NCBI GenBank assembly: GCA_902470905.1
Contig: CABRIC010000052.1
Span: 1-14,576 of the forward strand
Length of the DNA stretch: 14,576 bases
Source: an uncultured Collinsella sp.
Lineage (GTDB): Bacteria; Actinomycetota; Coriobacteriia; Coriobacteriales; Coriobacteriaceae
Direction of reading: 5' to 3'
Part shown: one piece after another, positions 1 to 6,378 of the stretch
How the letters are laid out: each line of letters starts with the position of its first letter
How positions within the stretch are numbered: the first letter of the stretch is position 1
Position numbers and translations under genes: made by a program
The notes under the pieces: model-generated
Databases searched by the model: none
What the model saw: only the letters and a program-made list of their open reading frames with translations
Told to the model about the DNA's origin: nothing

Positions 1-46
1 TACACAAGGAGTATCGTCGGCAGCGTCAGATGTGTATAAGAGACAG
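1..46 (+). other. Nextera i5-side adapter remnant (not genomic)
   Basis: Bases 14-27 and 28-46 match the Illumina Nextera read-1 adapter followed by the 19-base transposon mosaic end, which finishes in AGAGACAG. Bases 6-13 (AAGGAGTA) match the Nextera i5 index known as S507/N507, and bases 1-5 are the tail of the P5 primer. The genomic insert therefore begins at base 47. Any reading frame that starts here is an artefact. Confidence 0.98.
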
Positions 47-72
47 CCTTGGCACATCCTCGGCAGCTTGCC

Positions 73-1272
73 CTAGAGCTTGTGGTGGCGCTCTTCTTTG
101 CGCTCCTCGGCTGCCTGCTCCTCCTGCTTAAAAGCGGGGTCGTCGGGGGTGACCAGCTCATCTTCGTGCGTGCGCTTGTTGTAATGGTGGAGCAGCACGG
201 GCTCAAATAGATGTAGATGCTTGGCGAAGGCCGCCGAGCCAATGGCGAGCACGGTAAAGATGAGCACGCGCATGGGCACCTCGACCTGGTTAATCGCGGC
301 GGCGCCGGCCGAAAGCATGATGCACCAGGCATAGATGAGCAGCACGGCCTGTTTTTGGTTGTAGCCTTCTTGGATCAGGCGGTGGTGGATGTGGCCCTTG
401 TCGGCCTGCCCGATGCTAATGTGGGCGCGCTTGCGGCGCACAATGGCGCTAAACGTGTCGATGATGGGCACGCCGGCAACGATGAGCGGGATGATAAGCG
501 AGGTGAGTGCGGCGGTGCGGCTCACGTTGAGCAGCGAGATGGAGCCCAGCGCAAAGCCCAGAAGCAACGACCCCGAGTCGCCCAAGAAGATGCTTGCGGG
601 GTTGAAGTTGTAGCGCAAAAAGGCCAGACAGGCGCCAAAGAGCGCAATGGAGAGCGCGGCGGCGTCGATGCGGCCCGAGAGAACAGCCATCGAAAACATG
701 GTGAACGATGCGATGCCGCAGATGCCCGTGGCCAAGCCGTCGAGGCCGTCGATGAGGTTAATGATGTTGGTGAATGCCACCAGATAGATCACGGTAATGG
801 GGTAGGTGAGCCATCCGAGCATGATCTCGCCGGGAGCAAACGGGTTGACGATGACGCCGATCCGCAGGCCGCCCATGCAGGCGATAAGCGCGGCGAGGAC
901 CTGTCCGGCCAGCTTTTGCTTGGGCGTGAGCTGGAAGACGTCGTCGATAGCGCCGGTCGCAAAGATAACGGTAAAAGAAAGCGCAAGTATGGGGTAGCTG
1001 ATGTGCAGACGGGGGTGGGGCACCAAAACGGGCGGCCAACCCAGGTACCAGGTGCCTAGGATTTGCACAGTGCAGGCGACGACCAGGCCCAAAAACACCG
1101 CCGTTCCGCCCAAACGCGGGATGGGCTTGGTGTTGATGCGGCGCTTAGAAGGATAGTCGACGGCGTCGAGCTTGATTGCAAGGCGCTTGACCAGGGGTAC
1201 CGTGAGGAAGGTCGTGATAAAGGCCGCCGCTGCCACGCATAGGTACGGTATGTAGCTCGGGGATGAAGCCAT
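73..1272 (-). CDS. wecA: WecA/TagO-type undecaprenyl-phosphate N-acetylaminosugar-1-phosphate transferase
   Basis: Integral membrane enzyme of the MraY/WecA/TagO family. The family moves an N-acetylhexosamine 1-phosphate from its UDP carrier to undecaprenyl phosphate, the first step of teichoic-acid, O-antigen or other wall-glycan synthesis. The 399-residue product is mostly hydrophobic helices. Visible motifs are an Asp pair at D110-D111, the catalytic stretch NLIDGLDGL at 172-180, GDSGS at 231-235 and HIHHRL at 294-299. The His motif separates WecA/TagO types from MraY. The C-terminus (about 366-399) is a charged Glu/Lys tail. I chose ATG at 1272; a TTG at 1290 would add six residues. Neither start has a clear Shine-Dalgarno sequence. 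The sugar and final polymer cannot be told from sequence. I see no confident promoter in 1273-1477. In Actinobacteria this gene type often precedes the ATP synthase operon, which would lie off the left end. Confidence 0.87.
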   Translation of the reverse strand: MASSPSYIPYLCVAAAAFITTFLTVPLVKRLAIKLDAVDYPSKRRINTKPIPRLGGTAVFLGLVVACTVQILGTWYLGWPPVLVPHPRLHISYPILALSFTVIFATGAIDDVFQLTPKQKLAGQVLAALIACMGGLRIGVIVNPFAPGEIMLGWLTYPITVIYLVAFTNIINLIDGLDGLATGICGIASFTMFSMAVLSGRIDAAALSIALFGACLAFLRYNFNPASIFLGDSGSLLLGFALGSISLLNVSRTAALTSLIIPLIVAGVPIIDTFSAIVRRKRAHISIGQADKGHIHHRLIQEGYNQKQAVLLIYAWCIMLSAGAAAINQVEVPMRVLIFTVLAIGSAAFAKHLHLFEPVLLHHYNKRTHEDELVTPDDPAFKQEEQAAEERKEERHHKL

Positions 1273-1477
1273 GAATCTAAAAACCGCCAAGCGTCGAAGG
1301 AAAAGGTCAGAAGAACGCCATGCGCAAAGGGCATAGCCGAACCATAATACTCGACCAAGGGGGGTGTATGGAATTGCACGCAGCGATAATCACGCGCTTA
1401 CCAGATATTGGGATGTTGTCGATGGCTTGTCGGGATGCCGGCGGGGATCCATATGGACTGTAATGGTGATTTTCGGC

Positions 1478-1649
1478 AAAAGAAAACCACCCCCCACGTT
1501 ACGAAAATGAACCCACCTAAAACAGGTGGGTGCCCTCATCGACTGTTCCAGCGTCCTTAACAACGAAGGATACCTGTACTAGGTACGACTGTGTGGGCTC
1601 CCTAAATAAACGCGACGGTTCACCCAGTTGCTCCGCGGGGGGCGGAATA
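1478..1649 (-). ncRNA. ssrS: Candidate 6S RNA
   Basis: No convincing reading frame lies here, but the minus strand folds as a rod typical of 6S RNA, which binds the housekeeping RNA polymerase holoenzyme as a promoter mimic. A 12-bp closing stem pairs 1634-1645 with 1487-1498. It needs two G-U pairs that exist only in the minus-strand transcript (they are A-C clashes on plus), which fixes the strand. A central open region follows, with a perfect 8-bp hairpin (1511-1531) on its 3' side, as in known 6S RNAs. An inner stem starts at 1532-1535/1595-1598 and leads to an apical hairpin at 1554-1570. The closing stem runs straight into TTTTCTTTT on the minus strand, as in an intrinsic terminator. 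The length of about 172 nt is close to the usual 180-200. Ends are estimated. A different structured RNA remains possible. Confidence 0.6.
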
Positions 1650-1654
1650 CCTAC

Positions 1655-1683
1655 ATCATAAAGCGGCACTTTATCGATTCCAG
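1655..1683 (-). promoter_or_regulatory. Candidate sigma-70-type promoter for the 6S-like RNA
   Basis: On the minus strand a TATGAT -10 box (1655-1660, 5 of 6 to consensus) lies 17 bp from a weak -35 CTGGAA (1678-1683). The start would fall near 1648, immediately before the closing stem of the RNA candidate. The -35 is poor, so this rests mainly on position and the -10. Confidence 0.4.
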
Positions 1684-1685
1684 TC

Positions 1686-1714
1686 TTGACATTACAAAAA
1701 TCGTGTCGGACGAT
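1686..1714 (+). promoter_or_regulatory. Candidate promoter for the radical SAM gene
   Basis: A perfect TTGACA -35 (1686-1691) is followed after 17 bp by GACGAT (1709-1714), a weak -10 with 3 of 6 matches. It points at the gene starting at 1798, leaving a leader of about 75 nt. It sits back to back with the proposed promoter of the minus-strand RNA, so the two would fire divergently from one 60-bp region. Confidence 0.4.
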
Positions 1715-1797
1715 TACGGCGCCTTGGGCTCGAGCCGTCTGTGGGGTTGATCCCTTTACGTTTGAGCTGCTGAATCGTTGTTTTGGAGCATGGTTTT

Positions 1798-2736
1798 ATG
1801 CCGACGTCGTTGACCGAACTTTTTTCGCCCGCCTGCCATTTGTGTCCGCGCCGTTGCGGTGCGGCGCGCGATGAGGGCGCGCACGGCGTCTGCGGTGCTA
1901 ACGACACGCTCAAGGTGGCCCGCGCCGCGCTTCATATGTGGGAGGAGCCGCCTATCTCGGGCGAGGCCGGTTCGGGCACGATCTTCTTTAGCGGCTGCTC
2001 GCTCAAATGTATCTACTGCCAGAACCACGAGATCTCGACCGGCAATTTTGGCCTTGAGATTTCGCCTGAGCGCCTGGTCGAGATTATGCTGGAACTGCAG
2101 GACCAGGGTGCCAACAACATCAATTTGGTGACGGTGACGCACTATGCGCACCTGTTGCCTGCCGCGATTGCCGCGGCACGGGCGCGCGGACTGGTTATCC
2201 CAATCGTCTACAACACGAGTGGTTACGAGCGCGCGAGTGCCGTGGCGGCGCTGGGCGACCTGGTCGATGTGTGGCTCACCGACTTTAAATATGCCGATGC
2301 CGGGCTTGCGCAGTCGCTCTCCCATATAAAGGATTACCCGCGTGTGGCCGTGTCGGGTCTGGCCCAGATGGCGCGCGAGATCGAGCGCCGCGGGGGAGAG
2401 TTGGTGGACGAGGACGGGCTTATGAAGCGTGGCATGATCGTGCGTCACCTGGTGCTTCCGGGGCATGCAGACGATTCGTGTCGCGTGCTGGACCTGGTGT
2501 GGCAGACGGTGGGCGACGTGCCGATCTCGGTTATGAACCAGTACACGCCCAATGCGCTCATGCGCGAGCAGGGCGGCGACCTGGCACGCGCCGTGACGCG
2601 TGAGGAGTACGAGCAGGTGCTCGACCATGCCGACGACCTGGGTTTTACGACGATGTTCTGGCAAGAGGGCGGCGCGGTAGACGAGAGCTTCACCCCGGCC
2701 TTCGACACCACCGGTGTTCTTACCAGCGCAAAGTAG
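1798..2736 (+). CDS. PflX-like radical SAM protein (pyruvate formate-lyase activase homologue)
   Basis: 312-residue radical SAM protein resembling the PflX group (COG1313) of pyruvate formate-lyase activating-enzyme homologues. The cluster motif CSLKCIYC gives C67, C71 and C74, which would hold the 4Fe-4S cluster that cleaves S-adenosylmethionine. An N-terminal Cys block (C13, C16, C20 and C32, within HLCPRRCG and VCG) is also typical of the group and may bind a second metal centre. The C-terminal WQEGG (288-292) is a family-like ending. Its substrate is unknown: a glycyl-radical enzyme would be an obvious guess, but none is encoded in this window. I place the start at ATG 1798, with GGAG at 1785-1788 nine bases upstream; a TTG at 1783 would overlap that ribosome site. 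The gene appears monocistronic, followed by an inverted repeat and a tRNA. Confidence 0.88.
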   Translation: MPTSLTELFSPACHLCPRRCGAARDEGAHGVCGANDTLKVARAALHMWEEPPISGEAGSGTIFFSGCSLKCIYCQNHEISTGNFGLEISPERLVEIMLELQDQGANNINLVTVTHYAHLLPAAIAAARARGLVIPIVYNTSGYERASAVAALGDLVDVWLTDFKYADAGLAQSLSHIKDYPRVAVSGLAQMAREIERRGGELVDEDGLMKRGMIVRHLVLPGHADDSCRVLDLVWQTVGDVPISVMNQYTPNALMREQGGDLARAVTREEYEQVLDHADDLGFTTMFWQEGGAVDESFTPAFDTTGVLTSAK

Positions 2737-2744
2737 TGCGTTCG

Positions 2745-2782
2745 TCGATGATTTTTCTGGGATGGGGATAAAAAATCATCGA
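2745..2782. repeat. AT-rich 12-bp inverted repeat after the radical SAM gene
   Basis: TCGATGATTTTT (2745-2756) and its exact reverse complement (2771-2782) flank a 14-base loop, nine bases past the stop codon. The stem is AT-rich and no T-run follows it on either strand, so it is not a textbook intrinsic terminator. It could be an RNA-stabilising 3' hairpin, a weak terminator or a protein-binding site. Confidence 0.6.
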
Positions 2783-2845
2783 GAGGATCGCCTGTTCGAA
2801 AAGTTGCCAAAATAGCCGCGCCCCAAAAAGACTGGTTATTGGGCG

Positions 2846-2873
2846 TTGACAGTTGGCGAGCCGTAGGTAAAAT
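2846..2873 (+). promoter_or_regulatory. Promoter of tRNA-Ala
   Basis: TTGACA (2846-2851, perfect -35) and TAAAAT (2868-2873, 5 of 6 to the -10 consensus) are 16 bp apart and end 13 bases before the tRNA 5' end. This is the best-matching promoter in the window, as expected for a stable-RNA gene. It may also supply transcription of the membrane protein gene at 3024 by read-through. Confidence 0.75.
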
Positions 2874-2886
2874 ATCGACTTGTCCT

Positions 2887-2959
2887 GGGGACGTAGCTCA
2901 GTTGGGAGAGCGCTGCCGTCGCATGGCAGAGGCCGAGGGTTCGACTCCCTTCGTCTCCA
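2887..2959 (+). tRNA. tRNA-Ala (anticodon CGC)
   Basis: A complete 73-nt cloverleaf is visible. The acceptor arms are GGGGACG (2887-2893) and CGTCTCC (2952-2958), the D arm is GCTC/GAGC, the anticodon stem is CTGCC/GGCAG, and the T loop is TTCGACT. The anticodon is CGC at 2920-2922, which reads the alanine codon GCG. The acceptor stem has the G3-U70 pair that alanyl-tRNA synthetase uses for identity, and A73 at 2959. The 3' CCA is not encoded (the next bases are CCC), so it must be added by the nucleotidyltransferase. No integrase gene or duplicated 3' end lies nearby. Confidence 0.95.
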
Positions 2960-2973
2960 CCCTTGGATTTGAT

Positions 2974-3005
2974 AAGCCGCTGACATTGTGTCGGCGGCTT
3001 TTTTT
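2974..3005 (+). terminator. Intrinsic terminator of tRNA-Ala
   Basis: A 12-bp stem (2974-2985 with 2989-3000, one G-U pair) built around AAGCCGC/GCGGCTT has a 3-base loop and ends in a run of seven T (2999-3005). It lies 15 bases past the tRNA. The Shine-Dalgarno of the next gene starts only six bases later. Confidence 0.88.
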
Positions 3006-3023
3006 AAAAGAAAGGGCTATACC

Positions 3024-3482
3024 ATGGCCGAGCTTGAGTCCCAACCATTGTCCGACGAGGAGCGCGCTGAGTTGGAAGAGCTCCGCGCTGAGAAGGCCCG
3101 CCGCGAGGCTCGGGAAGAGGCCCGTCGCGAGCGTGAGGAGCTGGCTGCCCTGCGTGCCGAGCGTGCGAAGGCCGAGGAGGTCGCCTCGAACGCCGCATCC
3201 GAGCGCAAGCCCGCGCCCGCACCCAAGCCCGCTGCTGCGAAGCCTGCACCTGCCGCGCCCAAACCTCAGCCTAAAAAGGCCGCTCGTCTTAAGTCCGTCG
3301 AGCCCAAGCCGAGCCGTGACGAGATGACCTTTGCCCAGCGCATGGTTACCTCCAAGGAACCTACGGGCGAGAACGAGATCCCTGGCATGGCGCCGGCTCA
3401 AAAAATCATCATTGTCCTTGCCCTCATCGCGTTTGTCATCTTTATGGGCTACACGATCCTGACCAGCATGGGCCTGCTCTAA
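3024..3482 (+). CDS. Small tail-anchored membrane protein with charged coiled coil
   Basis: Unrecognised protein of 152 residues. Residues 8-53 are almost only Glu, Arg, Ala and Leu in a heptad-like pattern, so a long helix or coiled coil is likely. Residues 62-90 form a Pro/Ala/Lys linker, 91-125 are polar, and 127-147 (starting KIIIVLALIAFVIF) form one hydrophobic helix followed by only five residues. There is no signal peptide, so it should be C-tail anchored with its coiled coil in the cytoplasm. The start is ATG 3024 with AAAGGG at 3011-3016. An earlier in-frame ATG at 2988 lies inside the tRNA terminator and is rejected. Expression probably depends on read-through of that terminator, or on a promoter inside the tRNA region. 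The next gene, pncB, is codirectional 84 bases downstream. Function unknown. Confidence 0.8.
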   Translation: MAELESQPLSDEERAELEELRAEKARREAREEARREREELAALRAERAKAEEVASNAASERKPAPAPKPAAAKPAPAAPKPQPKKAARLKSVEPKPSRDEMTFAQRMVTSKEPTGENEIPGMAPAQKIIIVLALIAFVIFMGYTILTSMGLL

Positions 3483-3566
3483 CCGATTTGCATCGGGCGT
3501 CATGTCCGCATGCTCTGCTCTCGTCCAACCCTCAAATTCTGCACCACACATCTGAAAGGTCGCCCC

Positions 3567-5072
3567 ATGGCTTTGACCGACATCTCGCATCCCACCGACA
3601 TTGCAATGCTCACCGATCTGTACGAGCTCACTATGGCCCAGGGCCTGTGGGAGAGCGGCAAGGCCAATGAGCAGGGTTGTTTTACCGCGTTTTACCGCGA
3701 CCATCCCTTTGGCAGCGCCTATGCCGTCATGTGCGGCACCGCCGAGCTGCCCGAGCTAGTCGAGAATCTGCGCTTTACGCCCGAGGACATCGACTATCTA
3801 GCTTCGCTCCAGGCTCCGGCCGGCGGCGCGATGTTTAAGCCTGCATTCCTCGACTATCTGCGCAACTTCCGTGCGCACGTGAACATTGACGCCGTGCCCG
3901 AGGGCGAGCTCGTGTTTCCGCGCGAGCCCATGGTGCGCGTCACCGGCCCGTCGCTGGAGTGCCAGCTTCTCGAGACCGCGCTGCTCAACATCGTCGGCTT
4001 CCAGACGCTTGTTGCCACCAAGACGGCACGCGTGGTGTTGGCGGCCGACGGTCGTCCCGTGGCCGAGTTTGGCCTGCGCCGTGCCCAGGGTCCCGATGGC
4101 GGCCTGGCCGTTGCGCGCGCGAGCTACGTCGCCGGCTGCTCCTCTACGTCCAATGTGCTCGCCGGCCGCCGCTACGGTATTCCCGTCTTTGGCACGCATG
4201 CGCACAGCTGGGTGATGAGCTTCGATTCCGAGCTCGAGGCCTTCCGCGCCTTTGCCAAGTCGAGCCCCAAGAACTGTACGCTGCTCATCGACACCTATGA
4301 CGTGCGCGAGGGCTGCGAGCATGCCATTACGGTTGCCAAGGAGATGGAGGCGGCGGGCGAGCGCCTGTCGGCTATTCGCATTGACTCCGGCGACCTCGCC
4401 AAGCTCTCCAAGTATGTTCGCGGCCGTTTTGATGCCGAGGGCCTGCCCTATGTGGGGATCTCGGTTTCTAACGATCTGGATGAGTACACGATTCAGTCGC
4501 TGCTCGACCAGGGCGCGCCCATCGACAGCTTTGGCGTGGGTACCAAGCTTGCGACCTGCTATGACCAGCCGGCGCTGGGCGGCGTGTACAAGCTTTCCGC
4601 CCGCCGTGCGAGCGAGGCCGACCCGTGGACGCCGGTGGTCAAGCTCTCCGAGCAGCCCTACAAGCGCACGATCCCGGGCGTGCAGCGTGTGCGCCGCTAT
4701 TACGACGGCTTTGGCGGCCCGGTCTGCGACATGATCTACGACGAGGACCATCTGGCGGGGGAGGGCGCCGCGCGCGGCAATACCCTCGTGGCCGTGAATG
4801 ATGCCGCCCTGGTGACCGACGTGTCCGAACTTGAGTATCGCGAGCTGCTGGTGCCGATCGTGCGCGACGGCAGTGCGGTGGCTCCGCGTGAGAGCATCCA
4901 GGACGCGCGCGAGCGCTGTGTTTGGGCGCTCGATCATCTGGACGCAGCTTTCAAGCGCTTCCTGTACCCGCAGACCTATGTGGTGGGCATGGAGCAGGGC
5001 CTGGCACAGGTGCGCGACGAACTCGTGCGCAAGAATATGGCCGCGGCTTCTGCCTTTCCCTGGGCTCACTAA
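3567..5072 (+). CDS. pncB: Nicotinate phosphoribosyltransferase
   Basis: Cytoplasmic enzyme of NAD salvage that joins nicotinate and PRPP, with ATP use, to form nicotinate mononucleotide. The 501-residue product is in the usual range of the bacterial and animal-like family. Visible family signatures are TDLYELTMAQG (16-26), EFGLRRAQGPDGG (167-179), GTHAHSW (209-215) with the conserved histidines, YDVREG (244-249), IRIDSGDLAKLS (270-281) and SFGVGTKL (321-328) of the phosphate-binding face. The start is ATG 3567, with AAAGG at 3555-3559 seven bases upstream. A longer frame from 3510 has no ribosome site and its extra residues do not look like family sequence. It is codirectional with the membrane protein before it and proB after it, and the 79-base gap to proB has a stable hairpin but no terminator. 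No NAD-responsive regulator or riboswitch is visible. Confidence 0.95.
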   Translation: MALTDISHPTDIAMLTDLYELTMAQGLWESGKANEQGCFTAFYRDHPFGSAYAVMCGTAELPELVENLRFTPEDIDYLASLQAPAGGAMFKPAFLDYLRNFRAHVNIDAVPEGELVFPREPMVRVTGPSLECQLLETALLNIVGFQTLVATKTARVVLAADGRPVAEFGLRRAQGPDGGLAVARASYVAGCSSTSNVLAGRRYGIPVFGTHAHSWVMSFDSELEAFRAFAKSSPKNCTLLIDTYDVREGCEHAITVAKEMEAAGERLSAIRIDSGDLAKLSKYVRGRFDAEGLPYVGISVSNDLDEYTIQSLLDQGAPIDSFGVGTKLATCYDQPALGGVYKLSARRASEADPWTPVVKLSEQPYKRTIPGVQRVRRYYDGFGGPVCDMIYDEDHLAGEGAARGNTLVAVNDAALVTDVSELEYRELLVPIVRDGSAVAPRESIQDARERCVWALDHLDAAFKRFLYPQTYVVGMEQGLAQVRDELVRKNMAAASAFPWAH

Positions 5073-5079
5073 TTCCTTG

Positions 5080-5113
5080 GGCGGTAGGGGCGAGTCACGC
5101 TCCCTTGGCCGCC
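5080..5113 (+). other. GC-rich intercistronic hairpin between pncB and proB
   Basis: GGCGG (5080-5084) pairs with CCGCC (5109-5113). Inside, AGGG plus GCG (5086-5092) pairs with CGC and CCCT (5098-5105) with one bulged T, closing a five-base loop. It lies eight bases past the pncB stop, and no T-run follows. It is more likely an mRNA-end stabiliser or partial terminator than a full one. proB has no strong promoter of its own, so some transcription through this hairpin is likely. Confidence 0.4.
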
Positions 5114-5151
5114 AGCTTGGCCGTTCGCTGAACAGTCGATTGGTTTGACGT

Positions 5152-6279
5152 ATGACGACTTCTTATAAAACGATGGTGGTAAAGATCGGTTCGTCCACGG
5201 TGGTGGGCGCCGACGGCAAGGTCAACCGCACCTTTATCGGCGGGCTTGCCGATCAGGCCGCAGCCCTGCGCAAGCTCGGCTGGCGCCTGGTCGTGGTGAG
5301 CTCGGGCGCTATCGCCTGCGGCTATCCCGTGTTGGGCTTCGACCGCAAGCCGGTCGGCGACCTGCCGAGCCTGCAGGCCTGCGCCTCGGCTGGTCAGTGC
5401 ATCATCTCGTCGGCCTACGACGAGGAGTTCCATGCACGGGATCTGCTCACCTCGCTCGTGCTGCTCACGCGCCACGACACGGCGCGCCGCACGTCCTATC
5501 TGCACGCGCGCGACGCCCTGCTGCGCCTGGTGGAGCTGGGCGTGGTGCCGGTCGTCAACGAGAACGATACCGTTACCGTCGATGAGATCAAGTTTGGCGA
5601 CAACGACACGCTGGCGGCGCTTGTGAGCTGTCTGGTTTCTGCCGATCTGTGCGTGACGCTCTCGGACATCGATGGTCTCTATACTGCCAATCCGCATGAG
5701 GACCCCACGGCCGAGTTTGTTCCTGTCGTGCATAAGATCGATGCCAAGATTATTGCCTCGGCGGGCGATTCTTCCACATCGGTGGGCACGGGCGGCATGA
5801 TTACCAAGATCCGCGCGAGCCGCATCCTGATGACGGCGGGCATTCAGAGCGTGATTTGCTCGGGCGAGGAGCCCGATGCGCTCGTGCGCCTCGCCCGCGG
5901 CGAGAGCGTGGGCACGCTGTTCGATCCGCCGGCGGAGCGTCTGGACATCGCGCCCCGCAAGCTGTGGATCGCGCTGGGCGACAAGGCACATGGGTCGGTG
6001 ACGGTTGATGATGGTGCTGCGAAGGCGCTGGTTAGCCGTGGCTCTTCCTTGCTTGCGGTGGGTATTCGCGAGGTCGATGGCCAGTTTGCCGAGGGCGATG
6101 TGCTCGATGTGTGCGATCCGAGCGGTATGGTCGTCGCCCGCGGTATCGCCGAGGCCGATTCGGACGTGCTGGAGCTTGCAGCCGGCCGCCGCCAGGACCA
6201 GATCGCCAGCAACCGCCTGCTCGCTAACCTGGCCGAGAAGCCGGCGATACACAGGGATAACTTGATCGTATTTGCATAA
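5152..6279 (+). CDS. proB: Glutamate 5-kinase
   Basis: First enzyme of proline synthesis from glutamate, making gamma-glutamyl phosphate with ATP. The 375-residue protein has an amino-acid-kinase domain (about 5-255) and a C-terminal PUA domain (about 276-355), the two-domain form of the family. Motifs seen are VVKIGSS (9-15), VVSSGAI (48-54), VNENDTV (135-141), FGDNDTLAA (148-156), SDIDGLYTANP (171-181) and GTGGM (212-216). The start is ATG 5152, which matches the usual N-terminus of the family, although no good Shine-Dalgarno precedes it; translation may be weak or depend on upstream reading. Its partner gene proA lies 1.6 kb downstream, separated by an opposite-strand peptidase gene and a terminator, so proB and proA cannot share a transcript from this side. 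The product of ProB and ProA is glutamate semialdehyde; proC is not in the window. Confidence 0.96.
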   Translation: MTTSYKTMVVKIGSSTVVGADGKVNRTFIGGLADQAAALRKLGWRLVVVSSGAIACGYPVLGFDRKPVGDLPSLQACASAGQCIISSAYDEEFHARDLLTSLVLLTRHDTARRTSYLHARDALLRLVELGVVPVVNENDTVTVDEIKFGDNDTLAALVSCLVSADLCVTLSDIDGLYTANPHEDPTAEFVPVVHKIDAKIIASAGDSSTSVGTGGMITKIRASRILMTAGIQSVICSGEEPDALVRLARGESVGTLFDPPAERLDIAPRKLWIALGDKAHGSVTVDDGAAKALVSRGSSLLAVGIREVDGQFAEGDVLDVCDPSGMVVARGIAEADSDVLELAAGRRQDQIASNRLLANLAEKPAIHRDNLIVFA

Positions 6280-6280
6280 A

Positions 6281-6322
6281 GAAAGACAGCGCTGCGGATC
6301 GTTTCCCGCAGCGCTGTCTTTC
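6281..6322. terminator. Bidirectional terminator between proB and the convergent peptidase gene
   Basis: A perfect 17-bp stem pairs 6281-6297 with 6306-6322 around an 8-base loop. The core is GACAGCGCTGCGG, with A-rich and T-rich ends. It starts one base after the proB stop codon. As its arms end in GAAAG/CTTTC, it can work for both proB (plus) and the minus-strand hydrolase gene ending at 6379. Confidence 0.85.
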
Positions 6323-6324
6323 TC

Positions 6325-6370
6325 GTGCCGGCACTTGGGGACGTTCCTTATGTGCCGGCAGGTGGGGACA
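6325..6370. repeat. Tandem pair of a 19-bp REP-like unit
   Basis: Two copies at 6325-6343 and 6352-6370 share GTGCCGGCA, then two variable bases, then TGGGGAC, and are offset by 27 bp. Each copy carries the 8-bp palindrome TGCCGGCA. The pair lies in the convergent gap between proB and the peptidase gene, a usual place for repetitive extragenic palindromic sequences. No other copy of the full unit is seen in this window. Confidence 0.6.
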
Positions 6371-6378
6371 CTCGTTTG

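Noticed and set aside
2887..2959. tRNA-Ala as an integration site for a mobile element
   Set aside because: No integrase gene lies nearby and no duplicated tRNA 3' end was seen downstream. Neighbouring genes are ordinary chromosomal ones.
2988..3023. Upstream ATG at 2988 as the start of the small membrane protein
   Set aside because: Translation would begin inside the tRNA terminator stem. The ATG at 3024 has a proper ribosome site and a natural N-terminus.
3798..5069. 423-residue minus-strand frame opposite pncB
   Set aside because: Antisense shadow of a gene with clear nicotinate phosphoribosyltransferase motifs. No ribosome site or family resemblance.
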